Shown here in pieces: positions 49,341 to 60,214 of a stretch of DNA of 64,000 nucleotides; the first letter of the stretch is position 1, and each line of letters starts with the position of its first letter. The notes under the pieces were generated by a model. That model did no database searches. It worked only from the letters and a program-made list of their open reading frames with translations, and was not told where the DNA came from. The DNA is from Aristolochia californica (taxonomy: Eukaryota; Streptophyta; Magnoliopsida; Piperales; Aristolochiaceae). A program made the position numbers and the translations under genes. The stretch covers positions 10,067,406-10,131,405 of the forward strand of contig JARWKL010000007.1 of the NCBI GenBank assembly GCA_029961685.1, given 5' to 3'.

Positions 49341-51185
49341 ATGCGTTAGAGTCTTGCTTACGACTATAAACTTAGCACATTGTGGACAATCCCCACGTTT
49401 CTATCCCTTTGTACATTATAGTTTTATTTTTATTTTATTTTATTTTATTTTATTTTATTTATTTATTTTTATTATTTATTTATTTATTTATTTTTATTTT
49501 ATTTTTGGTTTATTCATTCTTATTTGCCGGCTGAGAGCATAAATGGTTCCGGTAGTCGATGACTAGACTTTTGGTCCCTAGTTTGAGAGGTCTGTACTCA
49601 AACAACCATTCTGGGATTGACCAGTTCGATCTTGAAGTATTGAATGAAAACCTTATGGTGAGTAACTTAAGGACTTGTGTTCAGCGTGTGATTCCTGCTA
49701 CCTTTAGTGGATAGTCACACGGAGATTTCTTCAAAGTGTGATGTGGGATAGCAGTTTCATCTACGGATGATTACCTACGGGTACGGCTGATACAAGTAAA
49801 CCTTCTTCGAGGGAGACTATGTATCATTCCTGGGGGTCTTTATTGACTTTTTGGTACTATTGTTGATGACCAAACACATATGGTCCCACCTATGGATTTA
49901 GAAGCCCTAAGGGAGCTTAACCTTCAACCTGATGGAGTATAACTAGCTAAGTTGTTATTCCTTTTTGTAGTCGTTCTAGTGATTTAACTTTTCCCCATTG
50001 AGGACAATGTCAGGTTTAGGTTTTGGGGGGGAGAACGACTCTTTTATGTCTGAGCAATAATTTTCTTTTGATTTATGTTCCCGGTTTTCAAATTACTCCT
50101 CTTAGTATGTGGTTAACATTAGTAGAGTTAAAATAAGTTGTTCAAATGTGTTTCAAAAATTTTCGTAAATTTGTGTAGAATATGCCTATTAGAAATCTGA
50201 TCTCATTTGTTGTGATTCATGAGAATTCAGTGGGATAACTTACTATTGCATTAGACTTGGAACTTAGTTGCAAAAGAGAACATGTAAATCTAGTGTTGAT
50301 CTATGTTAGTCTGAATAGTCTTGTATGCTTGTTTGAACTCAATCTTTTTTATACCTCAGTGAAATTCCTTGTTGTAATGTATGAATGCGAATGGAAATGC
50401 TCTTGCTTGCAAAAGACAGATAACTTCAGAAACAGCCTGGGCAAACCCAGGGACATGCACCGGAAAAGTCGGTTACTTAAAAATAAGTGCATGTGCAGTG
50501 AAGACGAATACAAAATGGTGGTAATACCAAAAGTATTCAGTGAAGAAAAAAATTACGCTGGTAATAGCAAAAGTGCGCTGGTAATAGCGTAAAATGGTTT
50601 TAAATCTGGAAGCAATGAGTTTCCTTAACTTTGATGATGAATTGTAATTTGCAAGAAGTTGCAGGTCAAGATTGAAATTAGTATATTTCTTTTGTGAGAT
50701 TGTCAGACAATAGGCTTACTCTACTATTTTCTCTTAATTGTGATGTGACCAGGATTTTATTGTTATTTGTTGCCTCTTTGTTCTGTTGAAGTAATAGCTT
50801 ATGGGTCACATTGGTTCAGGTGGAGTAACAATGAGTGTATTTGGATTGATAATAGGCTATATTTTACACGGGTTTTCAAATTTCGCAAGATCTCATATGA
50901 TTTTCAGATATTTTACGATACTAAGTGTTAGTCATATGCTAATGAGGAGTAAATTTTCTTCAGTTTTTCTTTTTATATTATTGATTTAGATGAATTTTGT
51001 GGGGAAATTCCATGCAAACCCTCACGAGACATAACTCGTCCACTACTGCAGAGTAGGGGTTTAACGGCTTGTTGCATGCGCTAAATGCAATCGTGCTCCC
51101 TACGAAAGTGGCATTTTGTTTTCTTATGCTTAATTTTGGTTCGATTGTTGTTTTGCTAGGGACTAAAGATTTAGGTTTGGGGGTG
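49341..51185 (+). other. G1 long 3' non-coding region with two polypurine tracts
   Basis: Contains a TTTTA microsatellite (about 49426-49505), an internal polypurine tract GGTTTTGGGGGGGAGAA at about 50019-50036, then 1.15 kb without a long ORF, and the LTR-proximal tract AGGTTTGGGGGTG ending at 51185. A second, internal tract is common in Athila/Tat elements. Open frames up to 111 codons (50257-50592) show no recognisable domain and are shared with G2, so they are probably not genes. Confidence 0.7.
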
Positions 51186-52586
51186 TGATAGATGCCATAT
51201 TCTGACATGAGAAATAGGTTAATTATAATAGAATAACTTTTATAATTGTGTTATAGGTGGTTATTTGTCGGGTTTCAAATGAAATGAGCATTTATTGAAT
51301 TTGGCATTAATCACTGTCGATATTGCATATTTTTCTCTCCTGAATTATATTTCATTGTTTTTAAGGTTTATTTTTTCCTGAAATACTTTTTATAGATTTA
51401 ATTATGGAATTTCAGGAGAATTTTGGTGGAGAAGGAGATATTTACAAAAATACCCTTAGTGAAATGGAGGTGATTTTTAGGTCAAATCGTTTTAAAATAA
51501 ATGAGATGGTATTAAGGGAAGACCGGAGAGGGGAGACCGGAGAGGGGAGCGTGAATAGAAAATAGAGTATCGACAAAACAGGGGAGAACCCGAGAGGAGT
51601 TTCCCACCGTCGTTCGCCGGGCCACTGCCTTTCACCGCGCCACCGTCGTCCACCGCCATCCACCGCCGTCCACCGCCGTCCAGCAACCGAGAACAAACCC
51701 GAGGAGAGCTCGAGAGAGTCTCCGTCGAGGTGAGTTCGACAATCGTCGCTCGCCAGGCCGAGAAGTGATCCGAGAGGGCTTCTCCGGTGCCACTTCCGCT
51801 TTCCGACTATCCTCCGGCGTCGGTTACGTATTTCCGGCCAGTCCCGGTGCTATTCCGACTCCAACCGAGACTCGAGAGAGCCGGTTAGAGAACGTCAGCT
51901 CTGTTTCATTCTTCGCCGGACGTTCCCTCCATCCGTCGGCTTCCAACCTTCGTCGCCGGCGTCGTCTCTACCTCTGGCCACTCACTCTTGCCAACCTGAA
52001 GCCATTGATTTCGGAAAATTGAAGCACCCGTGAGAACGAGTTGCTGCCGAGCGAGAGGAACAAGAAGGGGAGTAATTCGTCATTATTAAATTTAATTTTT
52101 TATATAGTTTGAACTTAGGTTTTGAATGTTAATTGAATCTGATTTGATAATTAATGTTTATTTAAGATTTTTTTTTTGGATATTTGATTAAATTAGCTAA
52201 TTAGGGTAGGATTATAATTGAGGTTGGATTTTAGTATTTTAATCCGATTTTTGTCTTTCACTCTATGCGCTCGAGAGGGGCTAGACGCAAGGATTGAGAA
52301 TCCAGATTCATGGTTACGTGGCACTCAAGAGAGGCACGAATCACGTTAAAATCCAGAGTTGGCGTTTCCTGTTGTGCAAGTAGTTAATTAAATTATTACT
52401 TGATAATTTAGGATATAATTAGTGTTTAGTTCAGATTAATTCATCATATTTGGTTAGGCTAGTTGACTGAAGGATACACAAAATTCAGTCCTCCCTGTGG
52501 ATATGACCCTCGCTTCCCGCTAAATTACATGAACGATTCGTACGCTTGCGAGGTATTAAAGCCGATGTAACTGAAATTCTACATCA
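51186..52586 (+). repeat. G1 3' LTR
   Basis: 1401 bp, TGATAGATGCC to ACATCA, followed by CTAAC. It includes a GC-rich CCACCGCCGT decamer array near 51640-51685 that the 5' LTR has mostly lost. Confidence 0.93.
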
Positions 52587-52591
52587 CTAAC

Positions 52592-54833
52592 CAAGCCTCA
52601 GTGAGTGATACAAAGGTAGAGCAGGCTACCACAACAATTCCAAAGCATACTTTTACTGATGAAGACTATGAACTATTCCAGGAAATGAAGACCATGATGG
52701 GATCCTCCCCAACTACGTCTTCACCCACCATTGCCACCACCACTTCAGGTATGTTTTATGCCTCCCCTTCATCCTAGATAATTGACTCAGGAGCCTCCGA
52801 GCATCTTACAGGTAACAAACATCTACTATACTCAGTTTCTCCATGTCTTTCACATAAATTTGTTACCATTGCTAATGGTTCACAAACTAAAGTTCAAGGG
52901 AATGGATCCACTTCTGTTACACCATCACTTCCACTCACTGATATCCTTTTCGTTCCTACTTTCCCTTTGAATATTTTATCGGTTAGTCAGCTCACCAAAC
53001 ATTTCAATTGCTATATCCTTTTCTTACCCACTTCATGTGTGATTCAGGATCTCACAATGAAGCGGGTGATTGGTGGAGACCGTGACAGATATGAATAATG
53101 CATCCCCTTATGACACTGAAACCAGGCTATGCCACAACAAGTTGGGACATCCGTCCGCCCAATCTCTTCATCATGTTTTTTCCTAAAGCACAGTCAGACC
53201 TTCGTTGTGAAGCATATAAAATGAGTAAATATCAGAGGTCTACATACTCACCTCGTTCAAAAATTAAAAGTGTCTCTCCTTTTTCGTTAATTCATACTGA
53301 TGTATGGGGACCAGTGTCTCCAACATTTCTCAAGTGAAATATTTTATTACATTCATTGATGTCTTCACTCGTACCACTTGGTTATTTTTGTTTAAAGAGT
53401 GTTTTGAAATACCATTGATATTTAAATCTTTTCATGCAATGGTACTCACTCAGTTTGGGCAGAAAATTAAAGTCCTTCGGTCGGGTAATGCTAAAGAATA
53501 TACATCCAAAGATCTTGACTCGTTTTGTAAAGAAAATGGCATTATTCATCAAACATCATGTGCCTACACCCCTCAACAAAATAGTGTAGCCGAATGGAAG
53601 AACCGTCATATTCTTGAGGTAGCTCGCAGTTTACTATATGCCATGCAACTTCCATACTTTTATTGGCCGCATGCAGTTCTTACCGCATGTTTTCTTATAA
53701 ACCACCCTCTTCCGTTCTTGGTAAAAATTCTCCCTACTCTCTATTATTACCTGATGATGATTCTTTTTCACTTCCCTTGAGAGTCTTCGGCTGTCAATGT
53801 TTTGTCCATATTTCCTCCCCAAAACATAGTAAACTTGATCCCAAATCTGTGAAGTGTATTTTTTTAGGATACTCTCACAGACAAAAGGGTTATGTTTGCT
53901 ATAATCCCTTTCTTCAACGTTTACTTGTGTCAAGGGATGTCACATTTTTGGAAGACTCCATATTATTCTGATAATGCTCCTCTAGGTTTATCTTCAATAC
54001 GAGGTTATCCATGACCAGTTGTGCCCCATACTATAGAAACTACTTAGCCCCCAAAAACATTGGCTAACACCAGACCTGCTAAGTTTTTAGATCCTATCGA
54101 GGTAAGTCCATCTTCTCCAATTATTTTTGGCCCAGAATATGATACTTGTCCTATTGCTGTTAGGAAAGATCCCAGATATGATACTCGTCCTATCTACTTC
54201 TCATCCCATAATAAATTTTGTGTCTTATCATCATCTATCTACTATTTGTTGTCAATTTCTATCATCTATTTTCTCCGTACCTATACTACAATCGTATCAG
54301 GAGGCTCTCAAACATCCAGGGTGGAAGGCGGCTAAGGATGAAGAAATGCAGGCCCTTTATGAAAATCAGACATGGGCTCTAGTCCCACCTCCTTCAGATA
54401 AGAAACCCATTGGTTGCAAATGGGTATTTATAGTGAAACACAATCTGGATGGGTCTGTGGCTCGGTTTAAAGCTTGCCTTGTTGCTAAAAGCTATACACA
54501 ATGTTATGGCATTGATTATGAAGAAACCTTCTCTCTAGTGGCTAAATTAAACTTAGTACATTTCTTATTATCTCTGACAGCTAACTCTTCCTGGAATGTC
54601 TATCAACTTGATGTAAAAAATGCTTTTCTGAATGGAGATATAGAGGACATTTATATGCAACAACCACCTGGGTATGTGGTTGAGGGGAGCTCGTATGTCG
54701 ACTACAAAAATCTATTTATGGTCTCAAACAGTCGCCTCGTGCATGGTTTGAAAATTTTAGCCAGCACTCATACGGACCGGATTTCAAAGATGCTCTGGAG
54801 ATCACCCTGTCTGATACGAACCACATCAATCCA
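52592..54833 (+). pseudogene. C2 pol: protease, integrase and partial reverse transcriptase, broken
   Basis: Continues C2 after G1. Protease: IIDSGASEHLTGNKH near 52778, just after an in-frame TAG. Integrase: HTDVWGP near 53290. The second catalytic position reads RSGNAKEY, with Gly instead of Asp. The Glu in QNSVAEWKNRH near 53590 is kept. RT: about 54295-54833, with ALKHPGWKAAKDEEMQALYE, KACLVAKSYTQCYGIDYEET and YQLDVKNAFLNGDIED. It stops before the YVDD box, where the G3 LTR begins. Several frameshifts and stops are present. It is clearly the same lineage as C1. Confidence 0.88.
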
Positions 54834-55471
54834 TGACAAAACCTGATACCAAATCTGGTAATCATCCCCAAGACCTTTCAAGTTTTATGGAAAATCGTGA
54901 CCCATTCCTATGCAAAGCAAGAACTTTGGTATGGTGAATACACCACAAACGGGGATGGACAATCAGTTTGATAAGTCGTTTGAACGCCACAAGGAAAAAC
55001 CCTAATAAGTTTGAAAAGTGCCTTCAAGAACTCAAGAAGAATAACTCTCAATTATGAAATAAAATCAAAGGTTTCCAAATCCGTGTACAAGTCCTCTATT
55101 TATAATGGAGGACGCGGTAGAATCTATATAGAATAAATCCCTTGCCCTAATTACATTCAATTAAAGAAAAACTTAAGGTAACTTGATGTAAATAGAAGCC
55201 TAATATAATTCCAACGTGATCTTCTAGGATCACTTGCCAACTTGTTGATATCCTTGTGGATTCCACGAGATCTTCTAAGATAAGTTGCCAACTCATGGAT
55301 ATCCTTGTGGGTCCCATGAAATCTTCTAACCACCAGCTTGTGCCACAATGGTCGGTCCCACATTGTAGTAGAGTAAATCTAGTCCACGTCCTCATGGTGG
55401 GTCCCACTAGCTTGTGCCTCCATGGTGGGTCCAACAATATAACAGAGTAAAAGCAACCTTTGTTCACATCA
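54834..55471 (-). repeat. G3 3' LTR
   Basis: About 638 bp on the minus strand, from TGATGTGAACAAAGG to GGTTTTGTCA; the lower end is uncertain. It contains short internal repeats: three copies of a unit of about 50 bp beginning with TAGAAGAT, and GTGGGTCCCAC at 55397-55407 with near copies at 55425-55435 and elsewhere. CATTATAAATAGAGG (minus strand, about 55113-55099) is the TATA box. Confidence 0.65.
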
Positions 55472-55490
55472 TTCCTCCCCTCTTGAGAAG
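55472..55490 (-). other. G3 polypurine tract
   Basis: Minus strand CTTCTCAAGAGGGGAGGAA, directly before the LTR start. Confidence 0.75.
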
Positions 55491-55710
55491 GATTTGTCCT
55501 CAAATCCTCACCAGGGTCGACTTTACTCAATTGTTGCAACTTCACTTGGTCCTCGTATACTTGTTTTGATGTCATTGAAACTAGAGTTTTTGTCAGCAGA
55601 TTGTGCGTAAATGAGTACATGTCGGTGAAGTCGTCATGCTGCACACGTCTGTCAAATTGCCATTATCTTCCTAAGAGTAGATGTCTAGCTTGCATTGGTA
55701 CCACATCACA
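55472..55710 (-). pseudogene. G3 protease-to-pol-end fusion
   Basis: After the protease stop comes the linker typical of Gypsy pol (CDVVPMQARHLLLGR, then YSFTHN and QVYEDQVKLQ) that normally leads into the RT. Instead, within a few residues it reaches GEDLRTNPSQEGRNDV, the extreme C-terminus of Gypsy pol just before the polypurine tract. The frame is kept across the junction (about 55545). Roughly 3 kb of RT, RNase H and integrase are therefore missing. Confidence 0.75.
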
Positions 55711-55992
55711 CTATACCTCATCTTCATATTTACTTATTCGAAATGGTACCACAACTTGCTTTATAACCCTTACTTCACCACTATCATTCAACCATTTCAG
55801 CTTGTATGGATGAGGGTGCTTAAGTGTTGTGAGCCCAAGCTTCGCAACCATGGAAGTACTAGCAACATTAGTGCAACTACCGCCATCGATAATAACACTA
55901 CATACCTTGTCTTTTACATGACAACGAGTGTGAAAGATGTTCTCCCATTGTACTTCTTCTTTCTCTTCTTGAGCTTGCAAGTTTAAGCTCAT
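55711..55992 (-). pseudogene. G3 aspartic protease region
   Basis: 93 codons containing CSVIIDGGSCTNVAST, the Gypsy retropepsin active site in its DGGS form, then HPYKLKWLNDSGEVRV, typical of the same domain. It lies after the zinc knuckle (56144-56185), as in an intact gag-pol. In a live element it would cut the polyprotein. The frame is open here, but stops lie on both sides. Confidence 0.82.
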
Positions 55993-56143
55993 CGTACGAC
56001 TAATCCAAGCATCTCGCCATGATCTGCCTCGAACTCCTCATCTCCAACGGGGGCGTCCTCCAATGGTCGCATATCATCTAGATCGTCTTCATCTTCGGAA
56101 TCAATCTCACCATTTTTCGGATCTTCATAACTCACTTGTTCAG

Positions 56144-57182
56144 GCATTGGCTAGCTACGTGTCCTCTCCCTTCACATTTAAAACATCTAATCTCACAAGA
56201 ACAAGGTGAAAGATGGACCGGTTTACCTTCAGAAGCCATGGTAGTGGTGGCTGCTTTGGGCTCTAGTTTGGCCTTTAAGGTGGATGAAGTTTCTTCTTTA
56301 TTTGGGTAGTTTGACCTCCAAGGTGATGTACTTGAATTCTGTGGAACTGGTCTTGACTATATATCACCCCTCTTGAGTTGCCTTTCAACTTTGATAGCCA
56401 TATGCACCAAATCTTCCAATTCCACATAATGGTGTATCTCAATTGTCTTAGCAATCTCCTAATTTAACCCATTCAAAAATGTTGCCATTGTTGCCTCCCG
56501 ATCCTCCTCCACATTAAGTCTAATCATTGCCATCTCCATCTCTTTAAAAGATTCCTCAACCCTTTGGTTACCTTGATAGAAACCTTGCAGCTTGTGGTAT
56601 AGATCCCGGTAGTAATGACTGGGTACAAATGGTCATCTCATCACCTCTTAATCTCATCCCAATTCTCATTAGGATGTTCTCCATTCCGTCTCCTATTGAT
56701 GCACAACTGATCCCACCACACAATAGCATAATCGGTAAATTCAATGGCAGTGAGTTTTACCTTCTTTAAGTCAGAGTAATTGTGAGAATCGAAAACCAAT
56801 TCCATCTTTTTTCCCCACTCAAGGTAGGCTTCAGGATCACTCTTTCCTTGAAAAGCAGGAATTTTCAGCTTGATACTTCCCTAGTTGTTATCTACCCGGT
56901 TCCTAACTTCTCTATCCCGGAAATATCTTCTATGGCTGCCCACTAACATCCTATCATACTGCTCTAAATTGTCAAATTCAACCATATCCTCAATTTCCCT
57001 TCGATGTAACCTATTCCTCTTTGTGTTGTTCGGAACAAATGATATTTACCCCCGTTGTCTTCCCTTTTCTGCCTATCCAACCTCCCATGTTTATCTTCTA
57101 ACTCCTCCCTCATCTCCCCCATTAGTGCTTGCATTTGCATATTTGGAACACCAGATGATGAAATCTCTTGATCATGCAACAT
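56144..57182 (-). pseudogene. G3 gag with zinc knuckle, broken
   Basis: Starts MLHDQEISSSGVPNMQMQAL at 57182, with a charged helical region MREELEDKHGRLDRQKRED. After a frameshift the retrotransposon Gag domain follows (56900-56450) with many stops. It ends in a CCHC knuckle, CFKCEGRGHVASQC, at 56185-56144, with all four ligands kept. Gag forms the particle and binds RNA. It is part of one unit with the protease downstream. Confidence 0.75.
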
Positions 57183-57192
57183 GATTAAAAAT

Positions 57193-57328
57193 CTGCAACA
57201 AGGTTAGAATAATATGCAAAAGAATGGGTCCAGTACTCTCTCTTTTTTTTTTTGCTTTGATCCGAGTTGACTCACTGAGTTGACCCGGTCCGAGTTGGCA
57301 TGGGAATTCTCTCTCTCTCTCTCTTTAC
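57193..57328 (-). other. Intron-like segment in the leader upstream of G3 gag
   Basis: On the minus strand CAG-GTAAAG (donor, G at 57328) and TTCTAAC-CTTGTTGCAG (branch-like sequence and acceptor, AG at 57194-57193) bound 136 bp just upstream of the gag ATG. The signals match plant consensus well, but use is unproven. Confidence 0.35.
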
Positions 57329-57992
57329 CTGAGTTGACATGGTCCGAGGTGGCCTGGGTTGACTCAGTTCAGTCGCCTCAGTCTAGCGCGGAACTCAGCT
57401 CACTGAGTTGCCCAGTTCCAGCTCAAATTAAATTTTTCCTAAGTTAGGAAAAATTTAATCTACAGTTGTCATCGTCCTTCTGCCGATCCAGAACAGTGCA
57501 GGGGACAGTAAGTTTGGGAAATATGTTGAGAGCTGATCCTTCCCTCACAGCACCGAATAGGGGGTTCCTGCACAGATTAAATTTTTCCTAAGTTAGGAAA
57601 AATGTAATCTACAATCGTCTTCTTCCTTCTAAAGATCCCGAACAGTGCGGGAGATGGTAAGTTCACGAAATCTTGTCAATAGCTTATCCTTTTCTCACGA
57701 CACCGAATAGGGCAGGCGACAGTAGTCTTTTTTTGTTTTCCTCACGGCACCAAACAGAACAGTCTTCGCCTTCCTCATGGCACCGAACAGAGTGGGAGAC
57801 GGTCTTCTTCAGTCAAAAATTATACTTCAATTTCAGTCATTTTTCTCATTCACAACATCGGCTTAAATAGCCATTTTACAGAATATACATGGAAGAATTA
57901 TGAGTGATTAACGGGATTACACAATCACCGGATTTACAGAATATTTTCATGATTTCTCATTAAGGAAAGAAATATCAGAGTAAATCTTAACA
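57329..57992 (-). repeat. C3 3' LTR and adjoining leader-like sequence, lower boundary unresolved
   Basis: The C3 LTR starts at 57992 on the minus strand (TGTTAAGATTTACTC), right after its polypurine tract. CTATTTAAGCC near 57872-57862 may be its TATA box. Further down come repeated CACCGAA-CAG/TAGGG motifs, a duplicated block of about 150 bp (57425-57570 and 57574-57720) with a palindrome in each copy, and GAGTTGAC-rich sequence. I cannot tell where the LTR ends and G3 leader begins. Confidence 0.5.
57427..57459. repeat. Perfect 33-bp palindrome
   Basis: Two 16-bp arms, ATTAAATTTTTCCTAA and its reverse complement, around a single G. A second copy with one mismatch is at 57576-57608. Confidence 0.9.
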
Positions 57993-57999
57993 CTACCCC

Positions 58000-59616
58000 T
58001 CAAGTTGGTGCATAGATATCGCTCATGCCCAACTTGTCAAGACAATTGTTAAAAGCTCGGAAAGACACTGCCTTGGTTAGCACATCGGCAAGCTGATCCT
58101 CAGAACAAACATGAGGGACTTCAATGATTCTTGCTTCTAACTTTTCTTTAATAAAGTGTCTATCAACTTCAACATGTTTAGTTCTATCATGTTGGACTGG
58201 GTTATGGGCAATATAACATGCTGCCTTACTGTCACAGTATAATTTCATAGGACTTGTCTGCTCAATATGTAGTTCTTGTATCAGATTTTTTATCCATAAT
58301 AATTCACATATTGCCTTGGTCATTCCCCTGTATATGGCTTCAGCTGACGATCTAGCCACCACCTCTTGTTTCTTACTTCTCCAAGTGATCAAATTTCCAC
58401 TTACAAATGTAAAGTATCCATATGTAGACTGTCAATCCTCTTTTGACCCAGCCCAATTGGCATCAGTATAACCTTCAATTTTCAAGTCACCTCCCTTTTT
58501 AAATAAAATTCCTTTCCCTCAAGATGATTTCAAGTAGTGCAGGATATGGTTGACGACATTCATATGTTCTTCACTTGGAGAGTGTATAAATTGACTAACC
58601 ATACTTAGTACATAAGCTAAGTCTGGTCTGGTATGTGCAAGATATATTAACCTCCCAACTAGTCTCTGATAACGTTCCTTGTTAGAAGGGACTTGATCTG
58701 AATGTGTTCCTAGTTTCAAATTTTCTTCCATAGGAGTACTGATTGGACTACATGTTGTCATACCAGTTTCCTTCAATAAATCCAAAGCATATTTTATTTG
58801 ATATAAAAAAATTCCCTCCTTAAATCTTCACGCTTCAATACCAAGAAAATATTTTAAGTAGCCAAGCTCTTTCATTTCAAACTCTCTAGCAATACGACTT
58901 TGCAATGCTTTCTTTACTTCTATATCATTCTCAGTTACTATCATATCATCAACATACACAATAAGAGCTATGATGGCCTCCTTATTATATTTCTGGAAGA
59001 GAGTATGATCTGAGTTGCTTTGCATGTATTCGATAGATTTCATAAAATTTGTGAACCTTCCAAACCACGCCCTTAGGGACTGCTTCAAACCATATAGGGA
59101 TTTCCTCAATTTACATACTTGTTTGCATCCTTTGTTTTGCATAATACATCCAGAAGGTAATTCCATATATACTTCTTCTTGGAAATCTCCATGCAAAAAT
59201 GTATTTTTAACATCAAACTGATATAAGGGCCAGTCAAGATTCACGACCAGAGATAGTAGAAACTGAACAGTATTGATTTTGTCCACTAGTGCGAATGTCT
59301 CCATATAATCGATCCCGTAGGTTTGAGTATATCCTTTGGCGACAAGCCTTGGTTTGAACCTTTCAATGGTGGCATCGACTTTATATTTAATGGTAAATAC
59401 CCACCTGCATTCGACTGGTGTCTTTCCTACAAGTAGGTCAACCACTTCCCATTTTGAATTCTTTATGAGGGATCTCATATCTTCATTCATGACTTCTTTC
59501 CACTTAGGATATTTTAAGGCTTCATGCACACTATTAGGAATAGATATAGCAGATAATTGATTCACAAATACTTCATTTGCCTTTGACAATCTATGATAAG
59601 ACACAAAATTATGCAT
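58000..59616 (-). pseudogene. C3 reverse transcriptase and RNase H, nearly intact
   Basis: About 538 codons in one continuous frame with only three stops, all TGA (58830-58828, about 58519, 58434-58432), and no frameshift. RT: HEALKYPKWKEVMNEDM, RLVAKGYTQTYGIDYMETFA, YQFDVKNTFLHGDF, LYGLKQSLRAWFGRF, and an intact YVDD at 58956-58945, followed by LGYLKYFLGIEA. RNase H: IEGYTDANWAGS, ITWRSKKQEVVARSSAEA, KLYCDSKAACYIAHNP and DQLADVLTKAVS. At 58434 the family usually has Arg, so CGA to TGA explains that stop. It is much less decayed than C1 or C2 pol. Confidence 0.9.
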
Positions 59617-59840
59617 GGGATACTGAGATTTAGAGGTGAGAAGAGGTTCATAATTAACTCTAGGTTTCCTCTTGTGGTTTGATGAGCTAGCATTCTTAGT
59701 TGAGTTTTAGAACTTACCTAAGGCTCAAACATGGACTCGGACTCAGACGGCAATTGATCCATTTGTACATTATGAAGGGGGGAAGATGTCGACTAAGACT
59801 CTGGTTTTATCACTTCCATCTGGTCTTGTCTGATTGCATC

Positions 59841-60214
59841 CTATGAAGATGTCAGTTGAGACTTTGGTTGCATCACTTCCATCTGGTCTTGTCTATCTCC
59901 ATCCTGTGAATTATGCTCATTTGTATCATTTTGATGCTCACTGCTGTAATGTGAATACTTACCACTTGTAGTATCCAAGATATCCAAATGATGATTACGA
60001 GTCTGCAATTCAATCCTGTTCTCCCTCTGAATTGAAGATTTGGGAGAATAATACATATGATCTTCATGAAATACCATATCAAGAGTGACATACAATTTGT
60101 GAGAGGGAGGATGATAACAGCGATAACCTTTCTGATGTTGAGCATAACCAATAAAGACACACTTGAGAGCTCGAAGTTCCTATTTTTTTCTGAATGGCTC
60201 ATGGAGATGAACAA
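59841..60214 (-). pseudogene. C3 integrase C-terminal region
   Basis: Contains VFGCVAFVHLHEPFRKK, then KCVFIGYAQHQKGYRCY and TLDMVFHEDHMYY, the conserved Copia integrase tail, broken by one stop and followed by a Gln/Asp/Ser-rich linker. G2 inserted about 70 bp upstream of the VFG segment, so the catalytic core is not in the window. Confidence 0.82.

Larger units (their letters stand above)
47467..52586 (+). mobile_element. Non-autonomous Gypsy element G1 (Athila/Tat-type), complete
   Basis: 5120 bp with a 5' LTR (47467-48735), tRNA-Asp primer site (48742-48759), a short chimeric gag/integrase frame, a long non-coding 3' region with an internal polypurine tract, and a 3' LTR (51186-52586). 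CTAAC flanks both ends (47462-47466 and 52587-52591). Internal sequence is only about 2.45 kb against 8-10 kb in autonomous relatives. No protease, RT, RNase H or integrase core is present, so it must be mobilised in trans. The LTRs are nearly identical outside one 132-bp deletion, so G1 is much younger than C1. G2 at 60284 is a sister copy with the same structure. Confidence 0.92.
45553..54833 (+). mobile_element. Copia LTR retrotransposon C2, 5' LTR to reverse transcriptase, split by G1
   Basis: Plus-strand Copia element: 5' LTR (45553-46160), tRNA-Met primer site (46161), leader, gag (46612-47466), then Gypsy element G1 (47467-52586) between the two CTAAC copies, then protease, integrase and part of the RT (52592-54833). 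RNase H and the 3' LTR are absent: the RT stops where the minus-strand G3 LTR begins. Protein matches with C1 (start of gag, SGASEHLTGNKH, SRDVTF-EDSILF) put both in one lineage, but their LTRs are unrelated in length and sequence. Confidence 0.88.
54834..57200 (-). mobile_element. Gypsy element G3, internally deleted, one LTR seen
   Basis: Minus strand. Gag (57182-56144) and protease (55992-55711) are followed directly by the last codons of pol, a polypurine tract (55472-55490) and a 3' LTR (54834-55471). RT, RNase H and most of integrase are missing. No 5' LTR related to 54834-55471 is found between 57200 and C3, so the 5' end is missing or lies elsewhere. The upper boundary is approximate. 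The element abuts the broken RT of C2. Confidence 0.75.

Noticed and set aside
50257..50592. A 111-codon frame in the G1 3' region, shared with G2 at 63340
   Set aside because: No domain is recognised, it lies after the internal polypurine tract, and the G2 copy stops earlier. Non-coding is more likely.
54834..54870. TTTGGTATCAGG on the minus strand as a primer site that would make the G3 LTR a 5' LTR
   Set aside because: The sequence on the other side of this LTR is the pol end and polypurine tract, which mark a 3' LTR. No internal sequence of G3 follows the motif; C2 RT does. The exact LTR end remains uncertain.
45553..55471. The C2 LTR and the G3 LTR as the two ends of one element
   Set aside because: They share short GTGGGACCCAC motifs but differ elsewhere, lie in opposite orientations, and adjoin Copia and Gypsy genes respectively.
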